DNA of 64,000 bases from Zerene cesonia. Its lineage: Eukaryota > Arthropoda > Insecta > Lepidoptera > Pieridae. Shown piece by piece: positions 13,027-25,689 of the stretch (its first letter is position 1; the number at the start of each line of letters is the position of its first letter). The stretch is taken from NCBI RefSeq assembly GCF_012273895.1, contig NC_052118.1:4241164-4305163 (forward strand). Direction: 5' to 3'. A program made the translations under genes and the position numbers. The notes under the pieces are model-generated. The model saw only the letters and a program-made list of their open reading frames with translations. It did not search any database and was not told the origin of the DNA.

Positions 13027-15010
13027 ATAGCTATTATGCGAATACCGCGTAACTTAGTTACATAAGATGCAGTCATCGTTTTCAATATATTCGCCGTTTT
13101 TATGAAAATCGTCTTGGTGTTAAGGTCATTTGTTTTGTGGTTAAGGGAAGATCTGTAAAAAATAAATTTTAAAGACACATATTATTTTTTTTATGAAGAG
13201 CACGTTGATACGATATCTTGAATCGGTGTATAAATAATTGCAATTTTTTGTTGCTAGGCTTATCAGAATGAGACTGTCAACGATAAAAACTACAACTTAA
13301 ACGTGACTCTAATTTAATTAAAAATCAACATTGATCTGTAACGATAGCATGTGTCAGCATCAATATAACTGACATGATATTGTAGTTTAACACATAAATA
13401 TCATTCCAATGAAAAATACATAAATACCTTCTACGAATGGCAAGTCGATGGCATGAATATAAAATTATAAATATGGGACACGTAGACGTTCTTGACACTG
13501 CAGACAGTAATTTTTGATGAACTATATTATCAACAAATATCTTCTATCACTGTTATGTCGTGAGAAACACATTGTGTATTATCCATAATATCGTGGGTAC
13601 GCGACTTCGCTTCTTAAAATGTTAATTGCCGACTTTGTATCAATTTATTTTTTATATTCGTGCGAACTCTGCCTATTTAAGTAGTCCGCGTGCGTAATTA
13701 CGTGATTCTCTTAACAATTTACGTGGCAAGTTGCACCGTAATGTTGTATAATGTTAATTAGTTATTTTACATGTGAAATAGTTTCTCGAGGTGATAAATT
13801 AAATTTTTTTTTATGAAAATTTGAGTGATGACGAATAGTTTCGTACCGTTAAAACGATTAAAACTTTATGTGTTTTGCTTGTAATTTATTAGTTGATTAT
13901 TTAAATAAGTTATATTATTTTCATTGTCCTATACTAGTTGATAATTGTTACCCAAAAATCTATGCTACGCTGAAAATTGTTCAATGCTCGAATCTAGGTT
14001 TCAGGGAGTTACGAATGCGACATTTATAAACAAGGAAGTTTATTTCCATGTTATGAAATATGATAAGGCCAGATATTAAAATACGTTCAAAAATCCTTGA
14101 AACAAATGAGCATGCAGCATTCTTATTTCACTCAAATTTATAGACTTTCTTTTTTAATGACTTCCAATGATTCAATGTCGTTTCGACACTGTAACAAATA
14201 GCTACCTGCAATATCACCTGTCATTTCCCTAAGATAATATCATAGTAATCAGTGCTTTCCGGAAAAAAATAATAACCATAATGTATTCATCATCGTCATC
14301 CGATGCGTGTGATTATTTTCGAAAACGTGAATCAAAAGGTTTAATTAGATGAAGGGATAATATGAATAAGATATTATAAGAACTTCAATACAAAAATATT
14401 TATGTTTCACCCGTATAAAAATATAAATCATTTTCTAACCTCATTTTATATGGTAATAAAATAAAAAATAGGTCAATATTTAATTATTGTAGTATAAATG
14501 CATGATTTTTAATTAATTTCACAACCTTCATCTTTTGAGAATAGTTTAATATATATTAAAAAAAGAAACAATCATTCCATCCATCCAACAACTTAAGAAA
14601 ATCATAACATTCGACAAACATAATTTACAAAGCGTAAAGCTTTCAAAGCCAAATAGCAGCTGATTGTCAGTAAAATAATCTGCTAAAGCCATAATTTACG
14701 TGGCTGTAATCTATATTGATTCATTTTGTTTGAGGGTAGCTGCGGGCAGGGATGCTAATAAGACGATCTGTACACCCAGTTCTGCACCTTGTGCTATCAA
14801 ATCTTTTTCTTTCAACGAAAAAACTATACGAACAGGTGGAAATGTTTTCTCTTTTATTTGTGTTAGATGATGAATGGCGCTTTAATTATGTTACAGAAGA
14901 AAACGTTGTATCGTTAAAAATAATAAGCTGACGATATTTACGTCTGTGTATTTGATGAGATTTAATATAAATCATGAATGATAAGCCCCTGCTCTGGATT
15001 TGTATCTATA
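13027..15010. other. AT-rich gene-free stretch
   Basis: Nothing supportable is seen. The frames are short, and there are no recognisable repeats or RNA genes. Confidence 0.65.
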
Positions 15011-15219
15011 TCCTACTATTATTATAAAAGCTAGAATTTCAAAAATATGATAGGATATAGTAGGATGTTTGTTACCTACTCTTTCACGCAAAAATCTTTG
15101 TCTAGACTCCAAGTCTATGTGAAATTTGGTACAAAGATAGATTCAAGTCTGGATTGAAACATAGGCCACATTTCAGCCATTGGCCAGACGTGTGAAGCCG
15201 CATAATAAGAAAAAGCTGA
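15011..15219 (+). mobile_element. Helitron-like non-autonomous element
   Basis: This begins A|TCCTACTATTATTATAAAAGC, continues with 'ttacctactctttcacgcaaaaa' and 'gaaatttggtacaaagatag', and ends 'gtgtgaagccgcataataagaaaaagCTGA'. The TC start, the A at the left junction and a CTRR-type CTGA end agree with the Helitron terminus rules. The GC hairpin has decayed and the base after CTGA is G, not T. The interior is a familiar lepidopteran sequence. It is non-coding. Confidence 0.6.
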
Positions 15220-15894
15220 GTTTAATACTATATAGCTCTCAATACAAAAGAGTTCAACGTCAATCTCAATGTAAATGTTAATATATATAATGATAAAATA
15301 AAACATGTACATAACTATTGAACATCTCCGAGAATACAGTAAATATAAAATTGTTTTTAAAGATTAATATAATTATTAATCTTCTATAAATTTTCAAATA
15401 TCGCTTGCAATTACTTTACCATTTTTTAATACTAAGCTGCGACTATATTTTTGTTGTTAATACGCGATATTTGTTTATTTATTCAATTATAAAAATAAAA
15501 CTTTAGCTGTATATTGCTGTGCTTTATACAAAATATTTATTATTATGATATGGGTAAATTACAACTCAGGAATCCCAAAATATATCTCATAATATTAAAT
15601 GGGTATATACCCAATGGTTGATACTGGGTCTAAACATGATCATACGAATGTTACTATCATTATTAAAATATTTTTTTAATACTGTTAAAATATACATTAA
15701 GGCGCAAAACCGCACTAATGAGAAATTTAAACATTAATTCGTTAACAAACTGCAAAGAAATTTCACATCCCGGCTGACAATCTTATTTCATGATTGTAAA
15801 CGATTTTCACATAGTTTATAAATGCAACTATGTGCAAATGAAAAATGTACAAATCTTATCATTTGCAAATCATAAAACAATCTCAAGTCAAGTG

Positions 15895-16035
15895 ATCTAT
15901 GGGAGTACATCTGCTCGTAGGAAACGCGGCCATTGTATCGAAGTTATTGACGCACCTGCGGCCGACTCCCACGATAGTTACCGTGCACTGTGTATAGTAC
16001 AACCTCTACATGCCCGGCCACTTCCCATATAATAA
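15895..16035. promoter_or_regulatory. GC-richer block
   Basis: The block contains 'aaacgcggccattgtatcg', 'cgcacctgcggccgactcccacg' and 'atgcccggccacttccc' in otherwise AT-rich DNA. An 80-codon frame crosses it, but its N-terminal half is AT-rich and it shows no protein motif, so I treat the block as a possible cis-regulatory module. Confidence 0.25.
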
Positions 16036-16562
16036 CACTAACTTCACTTGTTCAACAAGTATCAATCGATGGAGAAAAAGTTCGATGATAATATGAATAA
16101 CCCTATGCAATATGTGTGTGTTAGTTTACTTTAAAACACTTTATTGTACTATAATAAATACATACAGAAAATTAACAATACACAAAATAATTAGTGTATG
16201 CAATAGATACAATATTGCATGCTATCAAGCTAATTAATGTGCAAATGGCGGCCACGCTTAAAGATTGAGGTAATTTTGAATTTAAAATAGCCTTATTTAT
16301 TTTTATAGGAAAAGGCATTTTGTTGTTTTTTAGCTGCACAGGTTAATGAGAGTGATGAACTTACAGCATAAATATAATACCTATGCACAATCTAATTAAA
16401 ACAATAATTAACATTACATAATAACCTATTTTAGAAAACAACCCCAAGTTCTCACTAATAAAATCAAATTCATGCTTTCACTTCCCAAAAAAACGTAATT
16501 CCCATGAATTTTTTGCGTTTGATTAAGTACATAAAATCCCTTTCGATTTCCGTCCAGGCGGA

Positions 16563-16575
16563 GGCGCCATCTGCC
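16563..16575 (-). promoter_or_regulatory. CTCF-like motif
   Basis: The minus strand reads GGCAGATGGCGCC, which contains AGATGGCGC, a fit to the CTCF core AGRKGGCRS. The upstream CC of the full consensus is missing. AGATGGCGC also occurs inside some lepidopteran repeats, so this is weaker than the 12.9 kb site. Confidence 0.25.
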
Positions 16576-17394
16576 TTTATTCTTGTCATGTGTTTGTGTT
16601 CCTTTGGTTCAGTTTTTTGCAATTTGCCGAGGTTTCACCGGAAACCGCTAGACTATGGATTACACATAAAAAGCGTATTGTTCTTTGAATCAATTTATTT
16701 TATTGACTATGCGTGTAACTCATCAAAATACAAAGTAATCACCAAATCTATTAAATAATCAAGCATGCGATGTTTTACTTAAAACATTATCGGACATCTT
16801 AAATATCACACTTTTTCTTTTATCACGTCTGAAGCTTTTTATCAGTTTGTGCCGCTATGTATCAAACATAACATAATACTATAGTATTAATAATAGGTAA
16901 CTGGCCCAATAAATAAGTGAAGGTTTTGTTTAACTGACTACTACAACATAAAAATAAAGGACAATAGAACCAATACAGTTTAGCTGTAAAGATAAATTAT
17001 TTAATCCTTTAACTGTTTTACTTTGCTTTTATTCTCATTGTTATCCGTTATTCTCAATTTCAGTGATAGTTTTATGTAACAGAATAACCTTCAATATACA
17101 CTTTGCGTCAACTGTTTTGTCTGAATGCCGACAAAGAGGCGTAACTTTCTTTCGGCATAGCCTTTGAGATAAGAGAGAATGGGATCATTCAGATGTAGAA
17201 ATAGAAAATATACTTCAGAATAATCGGATCATTGCGTTGTGGATCATTTTTTGGAAGTGTCCAATTAAGGTAAACAATATTAACATTACTTATGTATTAT
17301 CTAGAGATCTCTCTTATCTATATGAATTCTATATAAAAATACCCCGGTTTCTATACCGTTATAAATAAAGGATAATTTGAAAGGGACCGAAAAT

Positions 17395-17490
17395 ATAACC
17401 GTGTATGCGATCAGCCTTCTAACTTAGGTTCTCTCGTTTCTACGCTCGCGCGTTAACCACTGTATCAAGGCGGTCGAGCACTGGGGAGAT
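17395..17490 (-). mobile_element. Possible tRNA-derived SINE relic
   Basis: On the minus strand 'cgccttgatacagtggttaacgcgcgagc' resembles a tRNA D-arm/A-box region (TGGTTAACGCG). The expected B box is not intact. The rest, 'agaacctaagttagaaggctgatcgcata', has no known tail. This is a weak call. Confidence 0.3.
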
Positions 17491-18592
17491 CCTTATTTAA
17501 TCCATAGTTCTAATCTAAGTTCGCAAGACCATTCGTGCATACATCCGCTATGCTATGTTTATGGTCTTCGTTGATCACACATTGACGTGTCTGTATATCA
17601 TAAAACGGTGCACTTAGATTAAAAATCGGTCAGGAGTACAATGTTGCAAGAAACTGTTTATAACCCATGATGCCTATCTCCCTATCGGTTCTCAATTCGC
17701 TACAATTTTTACATACCTATATACGTGCATCATGCATCCAAAAAATGATTTGGGCTGTGTTTATTTTGAATAGGGTTCTATGCATCTGTAATTACCTTTA
17801 CTATCATTCACATATATCATGGATATCATGTGTATATTCATGTTCAAAATTACGATAAAACTAAGAAACAAGGTTACAATTTCGCTTTTTTATACATTTT
17901 TTTCTTCGCAAGAATAACAATTCTCACACATATCTCATAACCGGATGTTCAAATCTTTAAAATTTTGATAAAAACACAATATTTATTGAGAATAACGACA
18001 AGTAGTTACTTATTTCCTGTCCTATTATAGCTCATATCAATCGATTGTACGACCATAATTGAAGATTTTTATGGATATTATGGGAATGTAGTGTTGAATG
18101 GATCTTTAGAAAAGACTTTAATATTTACACACTTCTTCTTCTTTTTGTTAATGGCTTAAATAAGTTGTCTGATGCTAGAATAAATATATGATTTGGAGAT
18201 ATCTTTTCGACCCGGCGACTGACCGATCCGGCACAGCGATCTTTGAACCTCTGTAACTTCATTGTGGTTTAAAATTGAAGCCTCAATTTTACCATGTTAC
18301 CTATGCAAGCATTGTATAAACACTTTTAATTTTAAATCGCCAAGTCAGGTTATATATCTAAAAGATACATTTTTAATAAATATTGATAAGATTTCTATGC
18401 CTTTGCTTATAACGTAATAACTTACGACAGAACGTCCGTTAAGTAGGTAGGTGGTAGTTGAATAATTTAGTAACTAACTTGGTTTTACATAGATCTTACA
18501 ACTTTTTACAATAGAAAAATTGTGTTGGGAGACTTGGTTTTGAAAAGCATTTTTTATGGGATTATATTTCAGCATTATTGTATTTATTCATA

Positions 18593-18790
18593 CTAGCTGT
18601 GACCCGCGGTTGAAACCGCGTAAGTCCGTATCCCGTAGGAATATCGGTATAAAAAGTGCCTATGTGTTATTTCAGCTGTCCAGCTATCTACGAAGCAAAT
18701 TTCATTGCAATCGGTTCAGCAGTTTTTGCGTGAAAGAGTAACATACGCACACATACATATGCATCCATCCTCACAAACTTTCGCATTTAT
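18593..18790 (-). mobile_element. Helitron-like element 1 of a three-copy cluster
   Basis: The plus strand reads A|CTAG-ctgtgacccgcggttgaaaccgcg at the left (the 3' end on the minus strand, with a CCGCGGTTGAAACCGCG-type hairpin). It then runs through 'cccgtaggaatatcggtataaaaagtgcc' and 'atttcattgcaatcggttcagcagtttttgcgtgaaagagtaacat', ending 'ctttcgcatttatagta'. The 5' TC dinucleotide is lost where the next element abuts. It is non-coding. Frames of 61-113 codons across it belong to the repeat. Confidence 0.75.
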
Positions 18791-18794
18791 AGTA

Positions 18795-18952
18795 CTAGCA
18801 AACCCGGCGAACTCCGTTTCGCCAATTTTCTTTGCTATAAACCTCACGGAGCCCGAGACCTTTCCAACGAATGCAAAACCGTGGAAATCGGTTCGTGCGT
18901 TCTGGAGTTATAGCGTCAGGAAGGAAAACCCGACTTATTTTTATATAGTAGA
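18795..18952 (-). mobile_element. Helitron-like element 2 of the cluster
   Basis: The plus strand is A|CTAG-caaacccggcgaactccgtttcgcc through 'cctcacggagcccgagacctttccaacgaatgcaaaaccgtggaaatcggttcgtgcgttctggagttatagcgtcagg' to 'tatatagtaGA|T'. On the minus strand this is exactly A|TC...CTAG|T, the known Helitron insertion signature. It sits directly at the 5' end of element 1. It is well preserved and so is probably the younger of the two. Confidence 0.75.
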
Positions 18953-19078
18953 TTATCATTCGCCAATAGATGTCAGGAAGAGTCATAATAAATGGGGACT
19001 ACTCAAACGCCTCCTATTTGTTAAAAAAGAAAATTTAAGTCGATAAAACACGAATATGACATTTTCTAAAAAAAATTC
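18953..19078. other. Spacer between repeats
   Basis: This is AT-rich sequence with no recognised feature, between the second and third Helitron-like copies. Confidence 0.5.
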
Positions 19079-19177
19079 CTAGCTAGATCGATTTATCGCC
19101 CCCGAAAACCCCCTATATACTAAATTTCATGAAAATCGTTGGAGCCGATTCCGAGATTCCAATTATATATATATAGA
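19079..19177 (-). mobile_element. Helitron-like element 3 of the cluster (short)
   Basis: CTAG-ctagatcgatttatcgcccccgaaaacccccta is followed by 'aaatttcatgaaaatcgttggagccgattccgagattc' and a TA-rich end 'atatatatatagat'. The layout matches the same superfamily at about half length. It is probably internally deleted. Confidence 0.6.
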
Positions 19178-19540
19178 TATATATATACAAGAATTGCTCG
19201 TTTAAAGATATAAGATTTATTTGCAATTTAAAAACATATTTATATATAATTTACAAGAAATTAAGATTTACCATTAAAAACATAAATACAAATGCGTTCC
19301 TATAAGGCTTAAAACGTGGCCCTTCTACACGAAGGCATTAGAAAAAAGGCATCTCGGTTAGAAGCGCATCTGCTGCGATTCCCACGGAAAGGATTGCGAG
19401 GTGCCTTATGTTACCTCCTTAAATAGATATAACGCATAGGCTGATCGATTAAGCATTGTTTTTCTAAGTCTAAATACATGTTTAGCACTATACCAACTAG
19501 GCTGCAACAGTTTTTACACCGTTGTATTTGCCTTTGATGT

Positions 19541-19672
19541 NNNNNNNNNNNNNNNNNNNNNNNNNNNNNNNNNNNNNNNNNNNNNNNNNNNNNNNNNNNN
19601 NNNNNNNNNNNNNNNNNNNNNNNNNNNNNNNNNNNNNNNNNNNNNNNNNNNNNNNNNNNNNNNNNNNNNNNN
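19541..19672. other. Assembly gap (132 N)
   Basis: This is an unresolved run of 132 N. It lies at the edge of a dispersed repeat (19673 onwards), which may be why assembly failed. Apparent open frames through it are artefacts. Confidence 0.95.
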
Positions 19673-19770
19673 GAACGAAACACAGTAGTATGTTAATACA
19701 CGCCGGTCTTCTGTGGTGTTGTAGTAAATGCCCCGGTGTGAGCTGGCCCAAATCGTTTCTAATAAAACAT
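19673..19770 (-). mobile_element. A-tailed retroposon-like repeat, copy D (partial)
   Basis: 'gaacgaaacacagtagtatgttaatacacgccggtcttctgtgg' followed by 'gccccggtgtgagctggcccaaatcg' is the reverse complement of the 5' half of the copy at 61481-61811. Its 3' half would lie inside or beyond the adjacent gap. Confidence 0.65.
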
Positions 19771-19885
19771 GCTTGTAAATCATTGGATTTTTATGTCAAT
19801 AGTTTTGTTTTATGAAAATGAATTCGAACTGGCTTAAAACAAATGAATCCTTTATTTGTGTGAACTTGTAAATGCCATATTATTA

Positions 19886-20186
19886 AAATAATAATCACCA
19901 TCAGCCCATGTATAATATTTGTTCCTACCGTAGGGACATGGGCCTCCTATGCGGGTTCAGGCCACCACGCTGGCCAAGTAGGGGTTGGCAGATGTCACAT
20001 GTCGCCGAGCTGCTAATTCTCGGATGTGCTAGTTTCCTCACTTACCTTTTCTTCACCGTATCGAACAGTGGTGATATGATGTGCAGATAATTTAAAAAAT
20101 CAATTTATTTCCTGCACGCTCGCCTGGTCTCGAACCCCGACTTATCGATCGAAGTCCGAGGTCCTCACCACTGAGCTACCACTGCT
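19886..20186 (-). mobile_element. tRNA-derived SINE
   Basis: Read on the minus strand, the head AGCAGTGGTAGCTCAGTGG contains an RNA polymerase III A box (20168-20178 on the plus strand). GGTTCGAGACC is a B box at 20126-20136, spaced as in tRNA. The body carries the GTGAGGAAACTAGCACA and 'gcctgaacccgcataggaggcccatg' blocks, and the 3' end is a TGATGGTGATTATTATT-type microsatellite tail. This is the architecture of lepidopteran tRNA-derived SINEs (Metulj-like is possible, from memory). It is about 300 bp and essentially full length. A target-site duplication could not be fixed by eye. It is not a functional tRNA gene, because the acceptor stem does not pair. Confidence 0.82.
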
Positions 20187-20884
20187 ACAAATATACTCTA
20201 TGCTTATATAGAATATCCAATCTATTAACCACGTAACAAAGAAAAGCAAACAGAAACTCATTTCTTCATTTTGGCTGGACAACAATGAACGAACAATTTA
20301 CTATTGTTATGTTTATTAAAGTAAAAAGCACATTGAAAGCAAAAAGTAGTAACACTTTTTTGAGTTGGCTTCCTAAAATGATTTGCATCTGCTTTTTAAA
20401 TACCGGATGGCACGAAAACTGCACTAAAAATTGCCTTTATTACACTTAACCACAGCTTATGAAACAACACACTGTTAGAAAAACGCTTAAATCGTAATTT
20501 AGTAGAAAAAACTATATTACGAAGAGAGCAAATGCAAATAAAAACTTAATTAATACTTTTTTTCCATTAATGATAACGTGGACGCACGTGCCTCACTTTA
20601 TTATTAAATATTTTAAAAGGCAAAGTCGTTGAAACAACATTCTACAAAAAGGTTTCTTAATAAATTGATGAATAATGAGACAAGGTGCATCTTCCTTACA
20701 TATAAGTAGTGTCGTTTTAAATAGAACATTAATGAATTCTGGTGAGTCGTATCATAAGGTGTTTATGTTATTTAAATTTAATTAAGTATCGTTAGCACAC
20801 AATAATATGAACCATGCTTTAATTTTTTTATAAAAATGACTGTAATTAATAAACAACAAACAAATATGGGACTAGAATAAAAAT

Positions 20885-21130
20885 ATAGATCAAGTGCGAG
20901 TTGGAATCGTCACAATAATAATTCCGTACATAAAATGTAAAAAGCAATCGCAAAAATTGGTTACCCATCCAATCTGTTGCTTAAGATTTTTTCGAATAGC
21001 GACACCGTAAATACATCGTCTGAAAATTTCAACTGTCTAACTATCACGGTTGATGAGATAGATCCTACTGATAGACGAACAACGTCATAGATGGACGGAC
21101 ATGAGTTACATAGCCTATATATATTTTTAT
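20885..21130 (+). repeat. Widespread lepidopteran dispersed repeat
   Basis: The ordered blocks 'caagtgcgagttgga', 'ttccgtac', 'ttggttacccatccaatc', 'aaatacatcgtctgaaaatttcaactgtctaactatcacggttgatgagata' and 'gatggacggacatgagt' match a repeat that I recognise as very common in moth and butterfly DNA. The terminal structure is unclear, so its class is left open. The 61-codon frame on the minus strand is not a gene. Confidence 0.65.
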
Positions 21131-23696
21131 TTTGTCTGTAGTTCACAGGTGGAGTCAGGATTTATCTGCGTATCAGCGTTTATGTCAAAGGCTACAGAAA
21201 TGTAATTTTAAAGAAATATATGTAGCAAAGGAAAAAGCAAGTCGGCTTTTGAAATAGTTTGTTTCGACAAACCAATTAACTAGGGCAGTTGAAACGAGTT
21301 GTAAATTTCACGTTATTAACACAACGAATAAATAGTATATTGCTTTATAAACATCTACAAACAATCTTCCCTTAGTGCACACAATGCATCGCTAAGTCCA
21401 GATTGTCGGTTATCACCTCCACCACAACAAAGGCATGTGAAGCTAACACATGCCATAACCCTTCAATGTTCAGACGTGTACCAAATGACTTGCACAATGC
21501 GTATTATCTTCGTAACCACAACACAATTTGCGAACCCAATGCAATTGACAATTTCAGGGTTCAGCTATAATTGTGCGATGTGTATTCGTTTATATCAGGT
21601 AACAAACATAGTACATGCAATATACATACTATAATAATCACCTTACAGTGTTGTGTGTACACGTACAATAAACATATTAATATAATATAATTAAAACTAA
21701 TAAAAAATTATAAATCTATCGCAAGTAGAAATAAATTTTACCATAATGTATATGCATTAGGGTAAAATTTAGTCTCATAAATTTAAAGTCAACGGGAATT
21801 ATACAAATTTGTTAAAACGAAAAACCAAATTGGTATTTTAATAGAATTTTCAAATTAGAAACTAATAAATGCTTTTAATGAAATAAAAAAAGAGACAGTA
21901 TTTCTTTTTTCACAGTAATTTATGTATAGATAGCATTTTAAATATTTAAATTATTAAAATGTGGAGAACTATTAGTCCAGCAGTAATTTAGGAGATAATG
22001 TTCTAGTTAATTATGACGAAACCCACAGCACCTTTTAGAATAAATTATTGCTAAAAGTATTTCGACGTCTTTGTTGAGAGAATGTCTGAAATTGGTAATC
22101 ACTGTCACGAATCACAAGTAACAATTACCATACTGTTGTGTCCTGTGATTGTTTACAATACTTCTTTTATGTGTCTATCGTTAAGTTAGAATGCATAAGC
22201 GAAATTAATAACTGTACATATTAATTAAACTCCATAATAAAATGAGTTGGTTTTTTGTATAATTTTAACTATACAATCAGTTATAATTGATTTCTGTTAG
22301 TAAAGATATAATGAATTCCGTATGAAATATGTTACATACGGAACCATGACAATATTTGTGATCTGCCTTGACGACTTTAACTTCCAGCCAGATGACCGAA
22401 GCTATGAAATTTATAAATTCCTTTAACATTTCTACTTGCGTTTTTATTGTGATAGTATAAAAGAGATGCAATCGACGGGAGCACATTGCGTTGCCATTTT
22501 GCATAAAGTTGCACATTGCTCAAGGTGTTGCAATGTGAATAGATTTCTTTGAACAGCTATCCATCATAATAATGGACAGCGATAGACTCGTTTAACGTGT
22601 GCGCAGTATCAAAAATTACTTTCTAGATATTTTTTGAGTGATCTATCAATTTGCGATAAGTTTGCCCGAGGAATATGTATAATTTTTTTCATTTGATAAC
22701 TATAGATCTTTTTCATATCCTCAGCTTTTAAAGACTTTTTTGTGGAAAATACAAAAATTACGACTTTTGCTGCAAATGTGAAATGTGGAATAACTAAAAA
22801 TGTGGAATGTTATCTTATTTGTAAATAAAGAGCAAGTATTTAGTGTTTTATAAATTATTATTTATTCTATTACTACCTCTATTATGGATGAATTATACAT
22901 AATATCGCAGTTTGACATCGTTGCCATTTTTCCTTCAAAATGTTTACCTTTCCAAATAACCAATTTCCTAACTCAAGACATAAACTAACATGCTATAAAT
23001 ATATAATCAAAATTCATTCACAGCTACGTACTGACATCATACAGCTTGTAGCCTCAAATAAGTACGTAATTTAAATGAGCTGCTGGGGTCCTGCCAGTTG
23101 AAAGACCGTCTGAATGTGTGCTTAGCCTTAATTACCGAGCAAACACTTGTCTCACCATACGGATCGTGTGTTGCGAAATATTTAATAACCCGCTGCTGTA
23201 TTTGCAGAACTCACTATATATTGTGAGGTATTAAATGACAGCAAATAGATGCTTTAAAGTAAATCTGTAGTACTCATACGTTATGTGACTAGTAAATATA
23301 AGTTTGTTATGTTGTCATGGTTATGGAGCTGTATAAAATTGTTTAATTGTTACATTAAAAAGTTCAACAAATGTCATAACTAATTCGTTTATTTCAAAAT
23401 ATGCTAATATATATGATAATAAGTTAAAAGTATAGCTAAGTGGAATTAAGAGAAATTATTGTACATTGATACAAAGAAAATTATTTCAAGAGGATTACAT
23501 TAAATTTGGATTTATCACATTTATTTTATTTGTACTTGGGTACATAAACATTTACTTTATCGTGAACTTTTTACAATCATATAATCTTATTATTTAATAG
23601 CACGTTGTCATTTGCCATTAAAAATAGCTTCACTATCGCAATTTGTCTTAAATATAGATTTTAGTAATAAAATATTATAATATAAAGTAATATATA
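21131..23696. other. AT-rich gene-free stretch
   Basis: No gene or intact repeat is recognised. Short frames such as 22277-22516 have no motif. A small patch near 22480-22560 is not distinctive. Confidence 0.6.
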
Positions 23697-23929
23697 TCCC
23701 CACTAATATTATAAATGCGAAAGTAACTCTGTCTGTCTGTCTGTCTGTTACGCCTTCACGCCTGAGCCACTGAACCGATTTTGATGAAATTTGGTATGAA
23801 GATAGAACTGACCTTGGGAAAGGACATAGGATACTTTTTATCGCGAAAAAAGGGTAGAAGGGATTGAAATTGGGGATGAAAGCAATATAACCGAATTCCA
23901 CGCGGGTGAAACCGCGAGCGGAAAGCTAG
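23697..23929 (+). mobile_element. Complete Helitron-like element (233 bp)
   Basis: This is the best-preserved copy in the window. The left junction is A|TCCCCACTAATATTATAAATG. It then has a (TCTG)n microsatellite at 23729-23746 and the usual 'gagccactgaaccgattttgatgaaatttggta' block. A GC hairpin CGCGG-gtgaaa-CCGCG lies at 23901-23916, and CTAG at 23926-23929 starts 10 bases later, followed by T. The A|TC...hairpin...CTAG|T layout is exactly that known for Helitrons. It has no coding capacity, so it would depend on an autonomous relative. Confidence 0.8.
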
Positions 23930-24689
23930 TAGTGTTATATTTCCTTTGACGATACATAGAATCATATGACTCATTGATCTATCTACGGCTATTCAATCGA
24001 ACATCGCCATTTAACAATAACAACAAATCTGTAGATTTTATTAGAAACTAGTTAACCGTGAAAATATATTTTTCATTAAGTTTATGTAACAGAAAAGTAG
24101 ACCATATTGAATGACAATCACGACTATCAATAAACTTATTGTGGATATATTACCGTAGTGCTGCAGACCTAGATTTGGTTCAAAACAAGTTTAATAAGGT
24201 TATGATTATGCATATAGAATTAAAAACATAATTATAAAGTTAATATCTGCATTGGGTGTTTCGCCCCAATATTGATTATATTCCTTATATCTTCGTCGAT
24301 GTAAAAATATGATTACATTAAAAACACTTTATGCCGCACCAAATCGTAAAAAGCAAAGATAAAATAAATATATAATCTTATAAGCAACGATTTCTCCAAG
24401 ACTACCTAGCCAGGTATAATTATAGCATTTTTAAATTTATTCTCAAAAAAAAAAAGAAAATTACTATGCAACACTTGTATTTATTCATCCTTAGGCAATC
24501 ATCTTTAATCGCATTTTTATCTATAAAGACTTTAAAATTGAAGCAACGCTAACAAAATAAGTTATTTACTTAATTTATTTTCGCACACGTCATGTCAAGT
24601 GATTTTATCAGCAGTGGCAAATGTTTTTAAAACGTCCTTTAACATTTATGTTACAAGAATAAAATTTAATATTATGTCAAAACACATAT

Positions 24690-25689
24690 NNNNNNNNNNN
24701 NNNNNNNNNNNNNNNNNNNNNNNNNNNNNNNNNNNNNNNNNNNNNNNNNNNNNNNNNNNNNNNNNNNNNNNNNNNNNNNNNNNNNNNNNNNNNNNNNNNN
24801 NNNNNNNNNNNNNNNNNNNNNNNNNNNNNNNNNNNNNNNNNNNNNNNNNNNNNNNNNNNNNNNNNNNNNNNNNNNNNNNNNNNNNNNNNNNNNNNNNNNN
24901 NNNNNNNNNNNNNNNNNNNNNNNNNNNNNNNNNNNNNNNNNNNNNNNNNNNNNNNNNNNNNNNNNNNNNNNNNNNNNNNNNNNNNNNNNNNNNNNNNNNN
25001 NNNNNNNNNNNNNNNNNNNNNNNNNNNNNNNNNNNNNNNNNNNNNNNNNNNNNNNNNNNNNNNNNNNNNNNNNNNNNNNNNNNNNNNNNNNNNNNNNNNN
25101 NNNNNNNNNNNNNNNNNNNNNNNNNNNNNNNNNNNNNNNNNNNNNNNNNNNNNNNNNNNNNNNNNNNNNNNNNNNNNNNNNNNNNNNNNNNNNNNNNNNN
25201 NNNNNNNNNNNNNNNNNNNNNNNNNNNNNNNNNNNNNNNNNNNNNNNNNNNNNNNNNNNNNNNNNNNNNNNNNNNNNNNNNNNNNNNNNNNNNNNNNNNN
25301 NNNNNNNNNNNNNNNNNNNNNNNNNNNNNNNNNNNNNNNNNNNNNNNNNNNNNNNNNNNNNNNNNNNNNNNNNNNNNNNNNNNNNNNNNNNNNNNNNNNN
25401 NNNNNNNNNNNNNNNNNNNNNNNNNNNNNNNNNNNNNNNNNNNNNNNNNNNNNNNNNNNNNNNNNNNNNNNNNNNNNNNNNNNNNNNNNNNNNNNNNNNN
25501 NNNNNNNNNNNNNNNNNNNNNNNNNNNNNNNNNNNNNNNNNNNNNNNNNNNNNNNNNNNNNNNNNNNNNNNNNNNNNNNNNNNNNNNNNNNNNNNNNNNN
25601 NNNNNNNNNNNNNNNNNNNNNNNNNNNNNNNNNNNNNNNNNNNNNNNNNNNNNNNNNNNNNNNNNNNNNNNNNNNNNNNNNNNNNNNNN
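24690..25689. other. Assembly gap (1000 N)
   Basis: This is exactly 1000 N, so the length is probably a placeholder. The flanks show no shared repeat. Long open frames across it are artefacts. Confidence 0.97.

Noticed and set aside
20101..20186. A functional tRNA gene
   Set aside because: The A and B boxes are good, but the acceptor stem does not pair and the sequence continues into a SINE body and tail.
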